Part shown: in pieces, positions 7,273 to 16,167 of the stretch
Position numbering within the stretch: the first letter of the stretch is position 1
Layout: the number at the start of each line of letters is the position of its first letter
From: Bifidobacteriaceae bacterium
GTDB lineage: Bacteria > Actinomycetota > Actinomycetes > Actinomycetales > WQXJ01
DNA length: 44,119 bases
Direction of reading: 5' to 3'
NCBI GenBank assembly: GCA_031278655.1
Contig: JAITJZ010000057.1
Coordinates: forward strand, 1 to 44,119
Notes under the pieces: generated by a model
Database searches by the model: none
Told to the model about the DNA's origin: nothing
The model's input: the letters and a program-made list of their open reading frames with translations, nothing else
Position numbers and translations under genes: made by a program

Positions 7273-7830
7273 ATGAGGCTTTTCGCCGCCATCCGCCCGC
7301 CCGCCGAGGTCACCGATCATCTGGCCGGGGCACTGGCCGGCGCCCTGGGGCCGTCATGGGACCGCTCGGCGCCGATCTCCCCGCGCCTGAACTGGCACAT
7401 CACCTTGGCTTTCTACGGCGATGTGCCCGATGCCGCCGTCCCCGACCACCAGCGGCCCCTGGCCTTGGGTTTGGCGGCGTTGGGGCCGTTCACTTTGGAG
7501 TTGCGCGGCGCCGGCGTCATCCGCCGTCAGGTCGGTTGGATCGGCGTCGGCGGTCAGACCGCGATCCTGAAGCGGGCCATGAAGGCGGCGGCCGAGGCCG
7601 GCCAGGCCCTTCCCGCCCAGCGGCCCGAGGCGCCGCGCGCCTTGCGCCCGCATCTGACCATCACCCGATCGGCTGACAAGCCGCACATCAGGGCCGCGCT
7701 TCAGGCGCTGGCCATTTATCAGGGCCCGTCGTGGCTGGTCACCGAGGTCGAACTGATCGCCTCCGAGTTGGGCCGCGGCCCCGGCCGCCACGCCCTCCAC
7801 CGGCCGGTGGCCGCAGCGCCCCTGGGCTGA
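7273..7830 (+). CDS. thpR: RNA 2',3'-cyclic phosphodiesterase (2'-5' RNA ligase family)
   Basis: 185 residues with the two HxT motifs of the 2H phosphoesterase superfamily: His42-Ile-Thr44 in LNWHITLAF and His127-Leu-Thr129 in RPHLTITR. The opening MRLFAAIRPP is also typical. The enzyme hydrolyses RNA 2',3'-cyclic phosphates and can form 2'-5' linkages; its physiological substrate in actinobacteria is not settled. An ATG at 7273 has CATGAT six bases upstream, fitting the leaderless arrangement seen elsewhere here. It converges on ileS across a degenerate tandem repeat. Confidence 0.88.
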   Translation: MRLFAAIRPPAEVTDHLAGALAGALGPSWDRSAPISPRLNWHITLAFYGDVPDAAVPDHQRPLALGLAALGPFTLELRGAGVIRRQVGWIGVGGQTAILKRAMKAAAEAGQALPAQRPEAPRALRPHLTITRSADKPHIRAALQALAIYQGPSWLVTEVELIASELGRGPGRHALHRPVAAAPLG

Positions 7831-7949
7831 CCGAGCTGAGCTGACCGAGCCGAGCTAACCGAGCTGAGCTGACCTGACTGGGCTGACCAGACTGGGCTGA
7901 CCAGACTGAGCTGACCAGACTGAGCTGACCTGACTGAGCTGACCTGACG
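7829..7949 (+). repeat. Degenerate tandem repeat between thpR and ileS
   Basis: Repeated units of about 15 bases built on CTGACCAGACTGAGC and CTGACCTGACTGAGC, at least seven partial copies. It lies between two converging genes and has no terminator-like T-run. Confidence 0.8.
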
Positions 7950-8005
7950 GCATCGGGCAAGCCCTGCCGGGCGAAGCGGGCCGGCGGCCGGGCCGGCGGG
8001 CGGCG

Positions 8006-11000
8006 TCAGGCGACCTTGGCCACCCGGGCGGCCGCGACATCGGTCGGCGAGACGTCCACCCGCAGCGAAACCGCCAAGGTCTCGCGCTGGATGATGGCGG
8101 CGTGCGCGCGCACGGCCGCCGCCCACGGGCCCGGCACCGACAGCGACAACTCGATCCTGTCGGCCACATGCAGGCCGGAGGCCTTGCGCTCGTCCTGCGC
8201 CAGGCGGATCATGTCGCGGGCGTAGCCCTCGGCCAGGAGCGCGTCGTCGACCTTCAGGTCCAGCAGGGCGAAGCCCGTGCCGGAGAGCACCGCCGCCCCC
8301 AGTTGGTCGCCCTCGCGGTCCTCGACCACCGTGCGCGTGGTGTACTCGCTCTCCAAGAGCGCCACCTCGCCGTCCGGCGTGGTCACCACCACGCCGCCGT
8401 CCGGCAACCGCGACCAGGCCCCGGCCTTGACGGCTTTGATGACCGCCTGCACGCCGGCGCCCAGGCGCGGCCCGGCCGCGCGGGCATTGACCTCCAGGCG
8501 GGTGTGGACGCCGTGGCGGGCGGCCGCCTCGGGCGAGTAGTCCACCAGCGACAGCCGCTTGACGTTGACCTCGGCGCGGATCAAATCCGCGAACGGCGCC
8601 AACCGCGTCGCCTCCGCGTCCGCCACCACCAGCGAGGACAACGGCTGGCGGACCTTGACACCGTGCGCCTTGCGCACCGACAGCGCCGCCGAGCAGACCT
8701 CGCGCACCCGTTCCATGACCGCCACCAGCGCGTCATCGGGCGCCAGGGCGGCCGCGTCCGGCGAACCGTCCGCCAACGACGGCCAATCCGTCAGGTGCAC
8801 CGAGCGCCCGCCGGTCAGCCCGCGCCAAATCTCCTCGCTCAGCATTGGCGCCAACGGCGCCATCACCCGCGTCAACGTCTCCAGCACCGTCCAAAGGACG
8901 TTGAAGGCGGCCGCGTCCTCGGCCCAGAAGCGGTCCCGCGACTCGCGGACGTACCAGTTGTTGAGGGCGTCCAGAAACTCGCGCACAGATTCGCAGGCCT
9001 CGGCGATGCGGCAAGTGTCGAGCTGCCGGGTCACGTCTTCGACCAGGGAGCGCGTGCGCGCCAGGATGTAGCGGTCCAACTCCCCCAATTCGGCGTGGTC
9101 GCCGGCCGTCACCCGCCGCCCCTCCAGGCCCTGACCGCCGTTGGCGGAGTTGGCGTAGAGACCGAAGAAAGACCAGGTGTTCCACAGCGGCAGCAGCACC
9201 TGGCGGACGGCGTCGCGGATGGCGTCATCGGTCACCACCAGGTTGCCGCCGCGCAGGATCGCGCCAGACATCAGGAACCAGCGCATCGCGTCCGCGCCGT
9301 CGCGTTCGAAGACCATGCGCACATCCGGGAAGTTGCCCTTCGACTTCGACATCTTCAGGCCGTCGTCGCCGAGCACTATCCCGTGCGTCAAACAGGTGCG
9401 GAAGCTCGGTTTGTCGAACAGGGCCGTGGCCAGCACATGCAGGGTGTAGAACCAGCCCCGCGTCTGGCCGATGTATTCGACTATGAAATCACCGGGGTAA
9501 TGCGACTCGAACCACTCGCGGTTCTCGAACGGGTAATGGACCTGCGCGAACGGCATCGAGCCGGACTCGAACCAGCAATCGAGCACCTCCGCCACCCGCC
9601 GCATGGTCGCCCGCCCGGACGGGTCGTCCGGGTTCGGCCTGGTCAACTGGTCGATCGCGGGGCGGTGCAAGTCATCCGGGCGGACCCCGAAGTCGCGTTC
9701 CAGCTCGTCCAGCGAGCCGTAGACATCGATCCGGGGATAGGCCGGGTCGTCCGATGTCCACACCGGGATGGGCGAGCCCCAGTAGCGGTTGCGGGAGATC
9801 GACCAGTCGCGCGCGCCTTGCAGCCACTTGCCGAATTGGCCGTCGCGGACATGTTCCGGCGACCACTCGATCTGCTGGTTCAACTCCACCATCCGGTCGC
9901 GGAACTTCGTCACCGCCACGAACCACGAACTGACCGCGTACTGGATCAGCGGCGTGTCGCAGCGCCAGCAATGCGGGTAGGGATGGTCATAGGTCTCCTG
10001 GCGCAGCAGCTGCCGCGATTCCTTGAGCGCCCGGATGATCGGCTTGTTGGCCTCGAACACGCCCAGACCCTGCCAGGGCGTGACCGGCGCGGTGAAGCGG
10101 CCGGCCGCGTCGACCGGGTTGACCAGCTCGATCCCGGCCGCGTCGGCGACGGCCTTGTCCTCCTCGCCGTAGGCGGGCGCGATGTGCACCAGCCCAGTGC
10201 CGTCCTCCGTCGTCACGTAGTCGGCCGCGACCACCCTGAAAGCGCCGTTGGCGCCGGCCTCGGCGAAGAAGTCGAACAGGGGCCGGTAGCGCAGGCCCAC
10301 CAGCTCGCTGCCCTTGAAGCGTCCGATGACGTCTGGGTTTGGTCCCAGCTCGCGCGCGTAGGCGCCGAGCCGGGCCTCGGCCAGCAAGACCCGCTCGCCG
10401 GCCATCGCCTCCGGCGCCACCAGCACATAGTCCACATCCGGGTTGACCGCCAGCGCCAAGTTCGACGGCAACGTCCAAGGGGTCGTGGTCCAGGCCAAAG
10501 CCACCGCCCCGCTCAAACGGGAGTGGACCGACTGAGCCGGCCCGGCGGCATCGGCGGCTTTGTCCGTCTCCTCGGCCTGAAACTCGAAGGCGACGGTCAC
10601 GGCCGCGTCTTGGCGCTGGCGGTAAACCTCGTCCATGCGCGTCTCCGACGCGCTCAGCGGGGTGCCGCAGCGGAAGCAGTACCACAGGACTTGGTGGCCC
10701 TCGTAGACCAGGCCCTTGTCCCAGAGGGTCTTGAAGGCCCACATGACGGACTCCATGTAGGGCAGGTCAAGGGTTTTGTAATCGTTGGCGAAGTCCACCC
10801 AGCGCGCCTGGCGCGAGACGTAGTCCTCCCATTGGTCGGTGTAGCGCAGCACCGATGCGCGGCAGGCGGCGTTGAACTCGGCCACGCCCATGCGGTCGAT
10901 CTCGGATTTGTTCTTGATGCCGAGTTCGCGTTCAGCCTCGATCTCCGCCGGCAGGCCATGGCAGTCCCAGCCGAAACGGCGCTCGACCCGCCGCCCGCGC

Positions 11001-11266
11001 ATGGTCTGGTAGCGCGGCACCACGTCCTTGACGTAGCCGGTCAACAGATGGCCGTAGTGCGGCAGGCCGTTGGCGAAGGGCGGGCCGTCGTAGAAGACGA
11101 ACTCGTTGGCGCCGGCCTGGCCGTCGCGGCTGGCCGGGCGCTGGTCGATCGAGGCCTGGAAGGTGCGGTCCTCGCCCCAGTACGCCAGGACCTCGTGTTC
11201 GAGGGTCGGGAAACTGGCTTTGGCCGGGATGTCGGTCAGGTCGGGGCGGTGCAGTGGGTAGGCCAT
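8006..11266 (-). CDS. ileS: Isoleucyl-tRNA synthetase, type 2 (eukaryote-like)
   Basis: 1086 residues. The class I signatures are clear: PHYGH at residues 69-73 and KMSKS at about residue 637, with the editing domain between them ([10 protein letters not shown] around residue 255). Sequences such as [17 protein letters not shown] and [19 protein letters not shown] place it in the type 2 IleRS clade, which is known to include mupirocin-tolerant enzymes; tolerance is inference only. A short insertion (around residues 225-245, AADAAGPAQ) carries one copy of the window's iterated 12-mer. GAAAGGGA precedes the ATG at a good distance. I see no T-box leader; tandem repeats lie upstream instead. Confidence 0.97.
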   Translation of the reverse strand: MAYPLHRPDLTDIPAKASFPTLEHEVLAYWGEDRTFQASIDQRPASRDGQAGANEFVFYDGPPFANGLPHYGHLLTGYVKDVVPRYQTMRGRRVERRFGWDCHGLPAEIEAERELGIKNKSEIDRMGVAEFNAACRASVLRYTDQWEDYVSRQARWVDFANDYKTLDLPYMESVMWAFKTLWDKGLVYEGHQVLWYCFRCGTPLSASETRMDEVYRQRQDAAVTVAFEFQAEETDKAADAAGPAQSVHSRLSGAVALAWTTTPWTLPSNLALAVNPDVDYVLVAPEAMAGERVLLAEARLGAYARELGPNPDVIGRFKGSELVGLRYRPLFDFFAEAGANGAFRVVAADYVTTEDGTGLVHIAPAYGEEDKAVADAAGIELVNPVDAAGRFTAPVTPWQGLGVFEANKPIIRALKESRQLLRQETYDHPYPHCWRCDTPLIQYAVSSWFVAVTKFRDRMVELNQQIEWSPEHVRDGQFGKWLQGARDWSISRNRYWGSPIPVWTSDDPAYPRIDVYGSLDELERDFGVRPDDLHRPAIDQLTRPNPDDPSGRATMRRVAEVLDCWFESGSMPFAQVHYPFENREWFESHYPGDFIVEYIGQTRGWFYTLHVLATALFDKPSFRTCLTHGIVLGDDGLKMSKSKGNFPDVRMVFERDGADAMRWFLMSGAILRGGNLVVTDDAIRDAVRQVLLPLWNTWSFFGLYANSANGGQGLEGRRVTAGDHAELGELDRYILARTRSLVEDVTRQLDTCRIAEACESVREFLDALNNWYVRESRDRFWAEDAAAFNVLWTVLETLTRVMAPLAPMLSEEIWRGLTGGRSVHLTDWPSLADGSPDAAALAPDDALVAVMERVREVCSAALSVRKAHGVKVRQPLSSLVVADAEATRLAPFADLIRAEVNVKRLSLVDYSPEAAARHGVHTRLEVNARAAGPRLGAGVQAVIKAVKAGAWSRLPDGGVVVTTPDGEVALLESEYTTRTVVEDREGDQLGAAVLSGTGFALLDLKVDDALLAEGYARDMIRLAQDERKASGLHVADRIELSLSVPGPWAAAVRAHAAIIQRETLAVSLRVDVSPTDVAAARVAKVA

Positions 11267-11310
11267 GGCGCCGGTTGGTCCCTTTCAGTCTCGCGGGTGT
11301 CGTCTTCGTG

Positions 11311-11387
11311 TTGTCCGTGCAGTCAGTCGCTCGTGCAGTCAGTTATCCGTGCAGTCAGTGTTGTCCGTCTTGTCCGTGTTGTCCGTC
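11311..11387 (-). repeat. Tandem repeats in the ileS leader
   Basis: Three copies of CGTGCAGTCAGT begin at 11316, 11332 and 11348, an exact 16-base period, followed by three 9-base units TTGTCCGTS (11361, 11370, 11379); one more 9-mer lies at 11311. The remaining part of the 347-base gap between ileS and the exonuclease gene (11267-11613) holds only a duplicated CCGGCCAGGGCTGTC near 11574-11603. Confidence 0.85.
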
Positions 11388-11613
11388 CGGTCCGCGAGGA
11401 CGATGCCGTCCGCCCGCCTTGGGGCGCCCGGTTCTGATCAGACCCCCTCCGGCCGCCCGCCGCGGCCCAGGCCCGTCGCTCCGGGAAGCTCGCCGGTGAT
11501 GGCCCGGCCGTCGCTCGCCGACCGCACAACTCTAGCCGAATCCCCATCCGACCGAGCCCGCCTCCCGCCCGCGCCGGCCAGGGCTGTCACGCCGGCCAGG
11601 GCTGTCGCGGCAG

Positions 11614-12294
11614 TCACGGCCAGCTCGGGTCGGCGTCCGCCGGGCGTCCCCGGGAAGACAGCCACTGGTTGAAATGATCGGCCCAATCGCGGTGCGCCTG
11701 GCGCTGCCAATCATGCAGCGCCGCCAGGTCCATGGCCGCCACCTGGGCGTGGCGGCGCTCGATGGCGTCGAAGACGGCGATCGACTGGCGCACATCCTCG
11801 AGGGCGTCATGGAGGTTGTGGCTGGACTCGACGCCGTAAACCGCCATCAGGTCCTCCAGCTTGCGTTTGCCTTTGCGGTAGCGATCAGCCGCGCGGTCGA
11901 TCACCAGCGGGTCCACCACCGGCGCGACGGCACCGCCGAGGCGCTGCTCCAAGGTGGCCAGCCCGTGCCGCTCCAACTCGGCTTTGAGAATGCGCAGGTC
12001 GTAGGCGGCGTTGAAAGCCAGCACCGCCAGTCCCTCCGCCAGGGCGGCGGCCAGGTGGCCGGCGATCTCATCGAGGGCCTCAGCCGGGGCGCGCCCCTCC
12101 GCCCGCGCCCGCTCGGTCGTGATCCCGTGGACGGCGGTGGCCTGCGGCGGTATCTCCACCCCCGGATCGATCAGCCACGTCATCGTCACCTCCCCGCCCT
12201 CAGCCGGGCGCCTGACCATCGCCGCCGTCACAATCCGGTCCCGCTCTGTCGCCACCCCGGTGGTCTCAGTGTCGAATCCAACCAAGTTCCTCAT
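11614..12294 (-). CDS. DnaQ-like 3'-5' exonuclease (DEDDh family)
   Basis: 226 residues with Exo I motif DTETTG at residues 8-13, an Exo II region around LAFNAAYDLRIL, and the Exo III motif HNLHDALEDV, whose His and Asp are the DEDDh signature. It has no polymerase or BRCT domain, so it is a stand-alone exonuclease; the family includes the polymerase III epsilon subunit and RNase T-like enzymes, and I cannot choose between DNA and RNA substrates. It is divergent from guaB3, with about 100 bases between the starts. GAGAGT lies six bases before the ATG, a weak leaderless-type -10. Confidence 0.88.
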   Translation of the reverse strand: MRNLVGFDTETTGVATERDRIVTAAMVRRPAEGGEVTMTWLIDPGVEIPPQATAVHGITTERARAEGRAPAEALDEIAGHLAAALAEGLAVLAFNAAYDLRILKAELERHGLATLEQRLGGAVAPVVDPLVIDRAADRYRKGKRKLEDLMAVYGVESSHNLHDALEDVRQSIAVFDAIERRHAQVAAMDLAALHDWQRQAHRDWADHFNQWLSSRGRPADADPSWP

Positions 12295-12381
12295 GGAACA
12301 ACTCTCTCACCGACCTCTGACAGCCACCTGCGGGACAGGCCGCGCCACGGCATCGGACATCTGGCCGGGAGGCGCCCCAAG

Positions 12382-12387
12382 CTAGGC
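12382..12387 (+). promoter_or_regulatory. guaB3: Putative -10 box TAGGCT for guaB3
   Basis: TAGGCT sits nine bases before the GTG start at 12397 with no Shine-Dalgarno sequence between them, so the mRNA should begin at or very near the start codon. Confidence 0.55.
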
Positions 12388-12396
12388 TTGACCTTC

Positions 12397-13521
12397 GTGA
12401 GCAACGAGATCGAAATCGGCCGCGGCAAACGCGGACGTCAGGCCTATTCCCTCGACGACGTGGCGGTGGTGCCCTCGCGGCGGACCCGCGGCCCCGAAGA
12501 CATTTCCGTGACCTGGCAGATCGACGCCTACCATTTCGACACGCCAATCGTGGCCGCGCCGATGGATTCGGTCATGTCGCCGGCCACCGCCATCCAACTG
12601 GGGCGCCTCGGCGGGCTGGGCGTGCTCGACCTGGAGGGCGTGTGGACCCGTTACGAGGACCCGGAGGCGCTGCTGAAGGAGATCGCCGCCCTGCCCGAAT
12701 CCCAGGCCACCCCCCGCCTCCAGGAGATTTACCAGGCGCCGGTGCGCCCGGAGCTGATCACCCAGCGGCTCGAGGAGATCCGCCAGGCCGGGGTGACCGT
12801 GGCCGGGGCGCTGTCACCGCAGCGCACGCAGGCGCTGTGGCGCACGGTGGTGGACGCGGGCGTCGACCTGTTCGTCATCCGGGGCACCACCGTTTCGGCC
12901 GAGCACGTCTCGTCCGACGCCGAACCGCTCAACCTCAAGCGGTTCATCTACGAACTCGACGTGCCCGTGATTGTTGGCGGCGCCGCCAGCTACACCGCCG
13001 CGCTGCACCTGATGCGCACGGGCGCCGCTGGCATCCTGGTCGGGTTTGGCGGCGGCGCGGCCCACACCACCCGTGTCACGCTGGGCATTCACGCGCCGAT
13101 GGCGACCGCCATCGCCGATGTCGCCGCCGCCCGCCGCGATTATCTGGACGAGTCGGGCGGGCGCTACGTCCACGTCATCGCCGATGGCGCTGTCGGCCGG
13201 TCCGGCGATGTCGTCAAGGCCATCGCCTGCGGGGCCGATTCCGTGATGCTGGGCGCGGCCCTCGCCCGCGCCTCCGAGGCGCCCGGCCAGGGTTGGCACT
13301 GGGGGCCCGAAGCCCACCATTCGCGCCTGCCGCGCGGCGAGCGCGTCCGCGTCGGCACGGTCGGCACTATGGAGCAGATCCTCTACGGCCCGTCCGCCAC
13401 CGCCGACGGTTCGGCCAACTTCATCGGGGCGCTCAAGCGCGCGATGGCGTCGACCGGCTACGTCGATTTGAAGGAGTTCCAGCGGGTTCAGGTCGTTGTG
13501 GCGCCGTATTCAGCGGCCTGA
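12397..13521 (+). CDS. guaB3: GuaB3 family IMP dehydrogenase-like protein
   Basis: 374 residues, the usual GuaB3 length, from GTG at 12397; the longer open frame upstream is antisense to the exonuclease gene. It opens IEIGRGKRGRQAY and continues with DDVAVVPSRRTR, ADGAVGRSGDVVKAIACGADSVMLG and LKEFQRVQV. The protein is a TIM barrel without CBS domains. The loop that holds the catalytic Cys in true IMP dehydrogenase reads GGGAAHTTR here, with His223; as I recall this is normal for actinobacterial GuaB3, so dehydrogenase activity should not be assumed. A guanine-nucleotide metabolic role is inferred. Its last codons form one arm of a 19-bp inverted repeat. Confidence 0.92.
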   Translation: MSNEIEIGRGKRGRQAYSLDDVAVVPSRRTRGPEDISVTWQIDAYHFDTPIVAAPMDSVMSPATAIQLGRLGGLGVLDLEGVWTRYEDPEALLKEIAALPESQATPRLQEIYQAPVRPELITQRLEEIRQAGVTVAGALSPQRTQALWRTVVDAGVDLFVIRGTTVSAEHVSSDAEPLNLKRFIYELDVPVIVGGAASYTAALHLMRTGAAGILVGFGGGAAHTTRVTLGIHAPMATAIADVAAARRDYLDESGGRYVHVIADGAVGRSGDVVKAIACGADSVMLGAALARASEAPGQGWHWGPEAHHSRLPRGERVRVGTVGTMEQILYGPSATADGSANFIGALKRAMASTGYVDLKEFQRVQVVVAPYSAA

Positions 13522-13556
13522 CCTGGGTTTTTGTTCAGCCGCTGAATACGGCGCCA
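13499..13556 (+). repeat. Perfect 19-bp inverted repeat spanning the guaB3 stop
   Basis: Arm TGGCGCCGTATTCAGCGGC (13499-13517) is exactly complementary to GCCGCTGAATACGGCGCCA (13538-13556), with a 20-base loop. The left arm lies inside the coding sequence. No T-run follows on the forward strand, but the stem is long enough to protect or end the transcript. Confidence 0.85.
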
Positions 13557-13594
13557 TTCCCACGGCTCCATTCCCGCAGCGCCAGCGCCGGTGG

Positions 13595-13600
13595 TACTCT
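13595..13600 (+). promoter_or_regulatory. Putative -10 box TACTCT for the AbrB-type antitoxin
   Basis: TACTCT lies exactly six bases before the ATG at 13607; no ribosome binding site is present. It fits the leaderless promoter pattern of this window. Confidence 0.55.
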
Positions 13601-13606
13601 GAAGCC

Positions 13607-13861
13607 ATGAGTGACACAGCCATAATGACAGTGGGAGACAAAGGAAGGGTTGTGATCCCTCAGGAGGCGCGGGAACGCTACGGGTTCCAGCCCGGCACCA
13701 AGGTCATCCTCGTGGACACGGCCGCTGGGCCGCTGCTCTTGACCGAAGACCAACTGCTCGCTCGCGTCCGGGCCGATTGCGCCGGGCATGGCGAAATGCT
13801 CACCGAATTGTTCGCCGAGCGTCGCGCCGCCGCCAAGGCAGAGGACAAAGGCGTTTCGTGA
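13607..13861 (+). CDS. AbrB/SpoVT-type antitoxin
   Basis: 84 residues with a swapped-hairpin AbrB domain at the N-terminus: MTVGDKGRVVIPQEARERYGFQPG, in which GDKGRVVIP is the hallmark. The C-terminal half (LTEDQLLARVRADC...ERRAAAK) is the likely toxin-binding tail. It should form the antitoxin and autorepressor of the following PIN toxin. The ATG at 13607 follows a -10 box by six bases; longer frames upstream run through the guaB3 inverted repeat and are not used. It overlaps the toxin gene by four bases (GTGA). Confidence 0.88.
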   Translation: MSDTAIMTVGDKGRVVIPQEARERYGFQPGTKVILVDTAAGPLLLTEDQLLARVRADCAGHGEMLTELFAERRAAAKAEDKGVS

Positions 13862-14223
13862 GAGTTCTTGACGCCTCCGCCATCTTGGCCTTCTTCCTGG
13901 ACGAGCCGGGCGGCCAGATGGTCCAGACCGCCATCGAAGAAGGCGCGGCCTGCAGCGCCGCCAACTACAGCGAAGTCGCCCAAAAGATGCTCCAAGCCGG
14001 CCGTGACTGGCGCATCGCCAGAAGCTTGCTGCGATCCAAGAACCTGCGGATCGAGCCGGTCACCGTCGAAGACGCCGAATGGGCGGCCCAGCGCTGGCGC
14101 GCGGGCGAGTCGCTGTCCCTGGCCGACCGGCTCTGCCTGGCGCTGGCGACCCGCTTGGGGGGCGAAGCCCTGACGGCAGACCACAATTGGGGCGCCGCCC
14201 CGCCCGTGCGCCAGATCCGCTGA
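13858..14223 (+). CDS. PIN-domain toxin, VapC-like
   Basis: 121 residues from a GTG that overlaps the antitoxin stop. The first acidic residue is Asp5 in VLDASAILAFFLDEPGG, a Glu follows in NYSEVAQKML, and the third motif is LSLADRLCLALATRLGGEALTADHNW with two Asp residues. This is the arrangement of the PIN subgroup paired with AbrB-type antitoxins. It is predicted to be a metal-dependent ribonuclease held inactive by the upstream protein. This is the second PIN toxin within 9 kb, with an unrelated antitoxin class, so the two systems are independent. Confidence 0.9.
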   Translation: MRVLDASAILAFFLDEPGGQMVQTAIEEGAACSAANYSEVAQKMLQAGRDWRIARSLLRSKNLRIEPVTVEDAEWAAQRWRAGESLSLADRLCLALATRLGGEALTADHNWGAAPPVRQIR

Positions 14224-14309
14224 GGCCCAGGCCCGCGCCGGAGTAACCTATTGGGGTCCGCCCATGCCAGCCCGTCAACGTCCGAGACCACGCGAAGAAG
14301 CCGCCAACC

Positions 14310-15599
14310 ATGCCGCCTGCCCAGAACTCGACGCCGGACCCGGCGCCTGACTCAGCCAGCCCGCCCGCCAGGTCGATCTGGCGCGGCCGCCTGACGGCGC
14401 TCGCCGGACTGGTGATCCTAGGGCTCAACCTGAGGGCGGCGTTCACCACCGTGGCCCCGGCGCTCAACCACATCCGCGCCGAGGTCGCCCTCAGCCCAAC
14501 CGCCGAGAGCCTGATCGCCACCGCGCCGCCATTGATGTTCGCCATCTTCGGGGCCACCGCCCCGCTGCTCGGGCGGCGCTGGGGGCTTGAGCGCGTGGTC
14601 GCCGGCGCCATGACGGTGGCCACACTCGGGATCGTCGCTCGCGCCCTGACCTCCGACGGCCTCGTCTTCCTCGCCACCACCGGCCTCATCATGGCCGGGC
14701 TGGGCGCCGCCAACGTCACCGTCCCGCCGCTGATCAAGCGCTACTTTCCGGACCGAATCGGGCTGATGACGACGGCATCGACCGTCTTCTTGGTGGTTGG
14801 CCAAGCCCTGCCGCCAGCCGTCGCGGTGCCCCTGGCGGACCGCTTCGGCTGGCGCTGGGCGATCGGCGTCTGGGCCGTCGGCTCGGCCCTGTCGGCGCTG
14901 CCCTGGGTGGTCCAGCCCTACCGGCTGAACCGCCGCCGAGGGCGCCCCCGCGCCCGCCCGCGCGCCGCCAAAACCGTCAAAGTCATGCGCTCGCCGACCT
15001 TCTGGGGCATCACCGGCCTCCTGGCCTCCAACTCAGTCTGCGCCTACGCGCTGATCGGATGGCTGCCGCAGATCATGATCGACGCCGGCGCCGAGCCGCG
15101 CCAAGCCGCCCTCTGGCTGACCTGGTTGACCGCCGGCTCACTCATCCCGGCGCTGGCCGCGCCCACGCTGACGCTGCGCCTGCGCCACCCTCAAATCCTG
15201 GTCGTGGTCATGTTCGTGGCCTGGGTCGTGAGCCTGGGCGGATTCGCCCTCTCGCCGCTCCACGCCACCTGGTGGTGGCTGATCCTGACGCGCGTCGGCG
15301 ACGGCAACTACGCCTGCGCCCTGACGCTGATGAACCTGCGCACCCGCCACCCGCAAACGCTGTTGGCGGTGTCAGGCTTCGGCCAGGCGGTCGGTTACAC
15401 CTGCGCCGCCGTGGCCACTTTCGCCTTCGGCCAGCTTCACGCCGCCACCGGGGCATGGCTTTGGCCGCTGACACTGCTCATCTGCACGATGCCGCTCGGC
15501 TTGGTTGGCGGCCTGGTCGCCTGCCGTAAGACTTACGTCGAGGACGAGGTCCGCGGCATCGTGCCCCCGGCTGTCGGGGACAGCAAAACCCCCGCCTAG
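14310..15599 (+). CDS. MFS transporter, CynX/NimT-like
   Basis: 429 residues with about twelve predicted membrane helices. After a proline-rich cytoplasmic start the first helix carries LAGLVILGLNLRAAFTTVAPAL, the entry typical of the CynX/NimT (cyanate and 2-nitroimidazole) group of the major facilitator superfamily; LIKRYFPDRIGLMTT in the loop after helix 4 is another group feature. Substrate is unknown; family members export or import small anions and drugs. The ATG at 14310 is uncertain because no strong ribosome binding site precedes it. The 3' end faces groES across a shared hairpin. Confidence 0.88.
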   Translation: MPPAQNSTPDPAPDSASPPARSIWRGRLTALAGLVILGLNLRAAFTTVAPALNHIRAEVALSPTAESLIATAPPLMFAIFGATAPLLGRRWGLERVVAGAMTVATLGIVARALTSDGLVFLATTGLIMAGLGAANVTVPPLIKRYFPDRIGLMTTASTVFLVVGQALPPAVAVPLADRFGWRWAIGVWAVGSALSALPWVVQPYRLNRRRGRPRARPRAAKTVKVMRSPTFWGITGLLASNSVCAYALIGWLPQIMIDAGAEPRQAALWLTWLTAGSLIPALAAPTLTLRLRHPQILVVVMFVAWVVSLGGFALSPLHATWWWLILTRVGDGNYACALTLMNLRTRHPQTLLAVSGFGQAVGYTCAAVATFAFGQLHAATGAWLWPLTLLICTMPLGLVGGLVACRKTYVEDEVRGIVPPAVGDSKTPA

Positions 15600-15627
15600 C
15601 CAGACCGGCTGGCTGAGACGGGGGTTC
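15585..15627 (-). terminator. Terminator of groES, overlapping the MFS gene end
   Basis: On the reverse strand an imperfect hairpin (outer stem AACCCCCG with CGGGGGTT, inner part pairing CTAGCCAG with CTGGCTGAG) is followed by TTTTGC. It therefore works as an intrinsic terminator for groES; on the forward strand it has no T-run. The MFS stop codon lies within it. Confidence 0.6.
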
Positions 15628-15646
15628 GCGGGAATGCCCGGCTGGG

Positions 15647-15940
15647 TCAGACGACCTTGGCCAGGATGTCGCGTGCGGACAGGATCAGGTAATCCACCTC
15701 GCCGAACGTGACTTCGGTGCCGCCATATTTGGAGTAAATGACTTTGTCGCCGACAGCCACGTCCAACGGGACGCGGTTGCCTTTGTCGTCGATCCGGCCG
15801 GGGCCGACGCTGACGACTTCGCCCTCCTGGGGCTTTTCCTTGGCCGTGTCAGGCAGGTAGAGACCGGAAGCAGTCTGAGCCGCCGCCTCAATGGGCGTCA
15901 CGACGACCCGGTCCTCGAGAGGTTGGATGGAGACCGACAC
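15647..15940 (-). CDS. groES: Co-chaperonin GroES (Cpn10)
   Basis: 97 residues with the whole Cpn10 pattern: [17 protein letters not shown] at the start, the mobile loop TASGLYLPD (about residues 23-31) that docks on GroEL, and the closing part [29 protein letters not shown]. It caps the GroEL chamber in the cytoplasm. The GTG start has GGGAGG six bases ahead. No groEL gene follows; the next gene is convergent, so groES is transcribed alone. A CIRCE element about 150 bases upstream shows HrcA control. Confidence 0.97.
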   Translation of the reverse strand: MSVSIQPLEDRVVVTPIEAAAQTASGLYLPDTAKEKPQEGEVVSVGPGRIDDKGNRVPLDVAVGDKVIYSKYGGTEVTFGEVDYLILSARDILAKVV

Positions 15941-16073
15941 TGCGGACCTCCCTTTCGCGTTCTAGAAGTTTGACTACGGATGAATTGCCCGAGCAGCTTC
16001 CGGGACGTGCCGTCGCGGTGTCACGACCTGGAATCCTGTGCGGGCTGCCCGGCCCTGCGGCCGAACAGCACCA

Positions 16074-16103
16074 ACCTTATGACTTGAATTAGCACTCGGT
16101 CAA
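16074..16103 (-). promoter_or_regulatory. groES promoter overlapping CIRCE
   Basis: On the reverse strand TTGACC (in the CIRCE spacer, 16103-16098) is followed after 18 bases by TAAGGT (16079-16074), or after 16 bases by CATAAG. HrcA bound to CIRCE would cover the -35. The resulting 5' leader is around 125 bases. Confidence 0.5.
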
Positions 16104-16115
16104 GCCGAGTGCTAA
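16089..16115. promoter_or_regulatory. CIRCE element (HrcA operator)
   Basis: A perfect consensus TTAGCACTC-N9-GAGTGCTAA. It is the binding site of the heat-shock repressor HrcA, whose activity depends on GroEL. It lies upstream of groES on the reverse strand. Confidence 0.97.
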
Positions 16116-16167
16116 GTGCGTCCGTGAACCGGGCGCCTCAGGCTGCCCGGGCGCCCGGGCGCCCGGA

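Noticed and set aside
8102-11437. Very long forward open frame antisense to ileS
   Set aside because: Its protein is rich in Arg, His, Gln and Val in the way of a GC-rich shadow frame, while the reverse strand encodes a complete synthetase.
11267-11520. T-box riboswitch upstream of ileS
   Set aside because: I looked for the conserved T-box core (GGTGGNACCGCG-like) on the reverse strand and found none; only tandem repeats are present.
12397-13521. GuaB3 as an inactivated IMP dehydrogenase because the catalytic Cys is missing
   Set aside because: GGGAAHTTR at this loop is, as I recall, normal in actinobacterial GuaB3 proteins, so it is a family feature rather than a defect.
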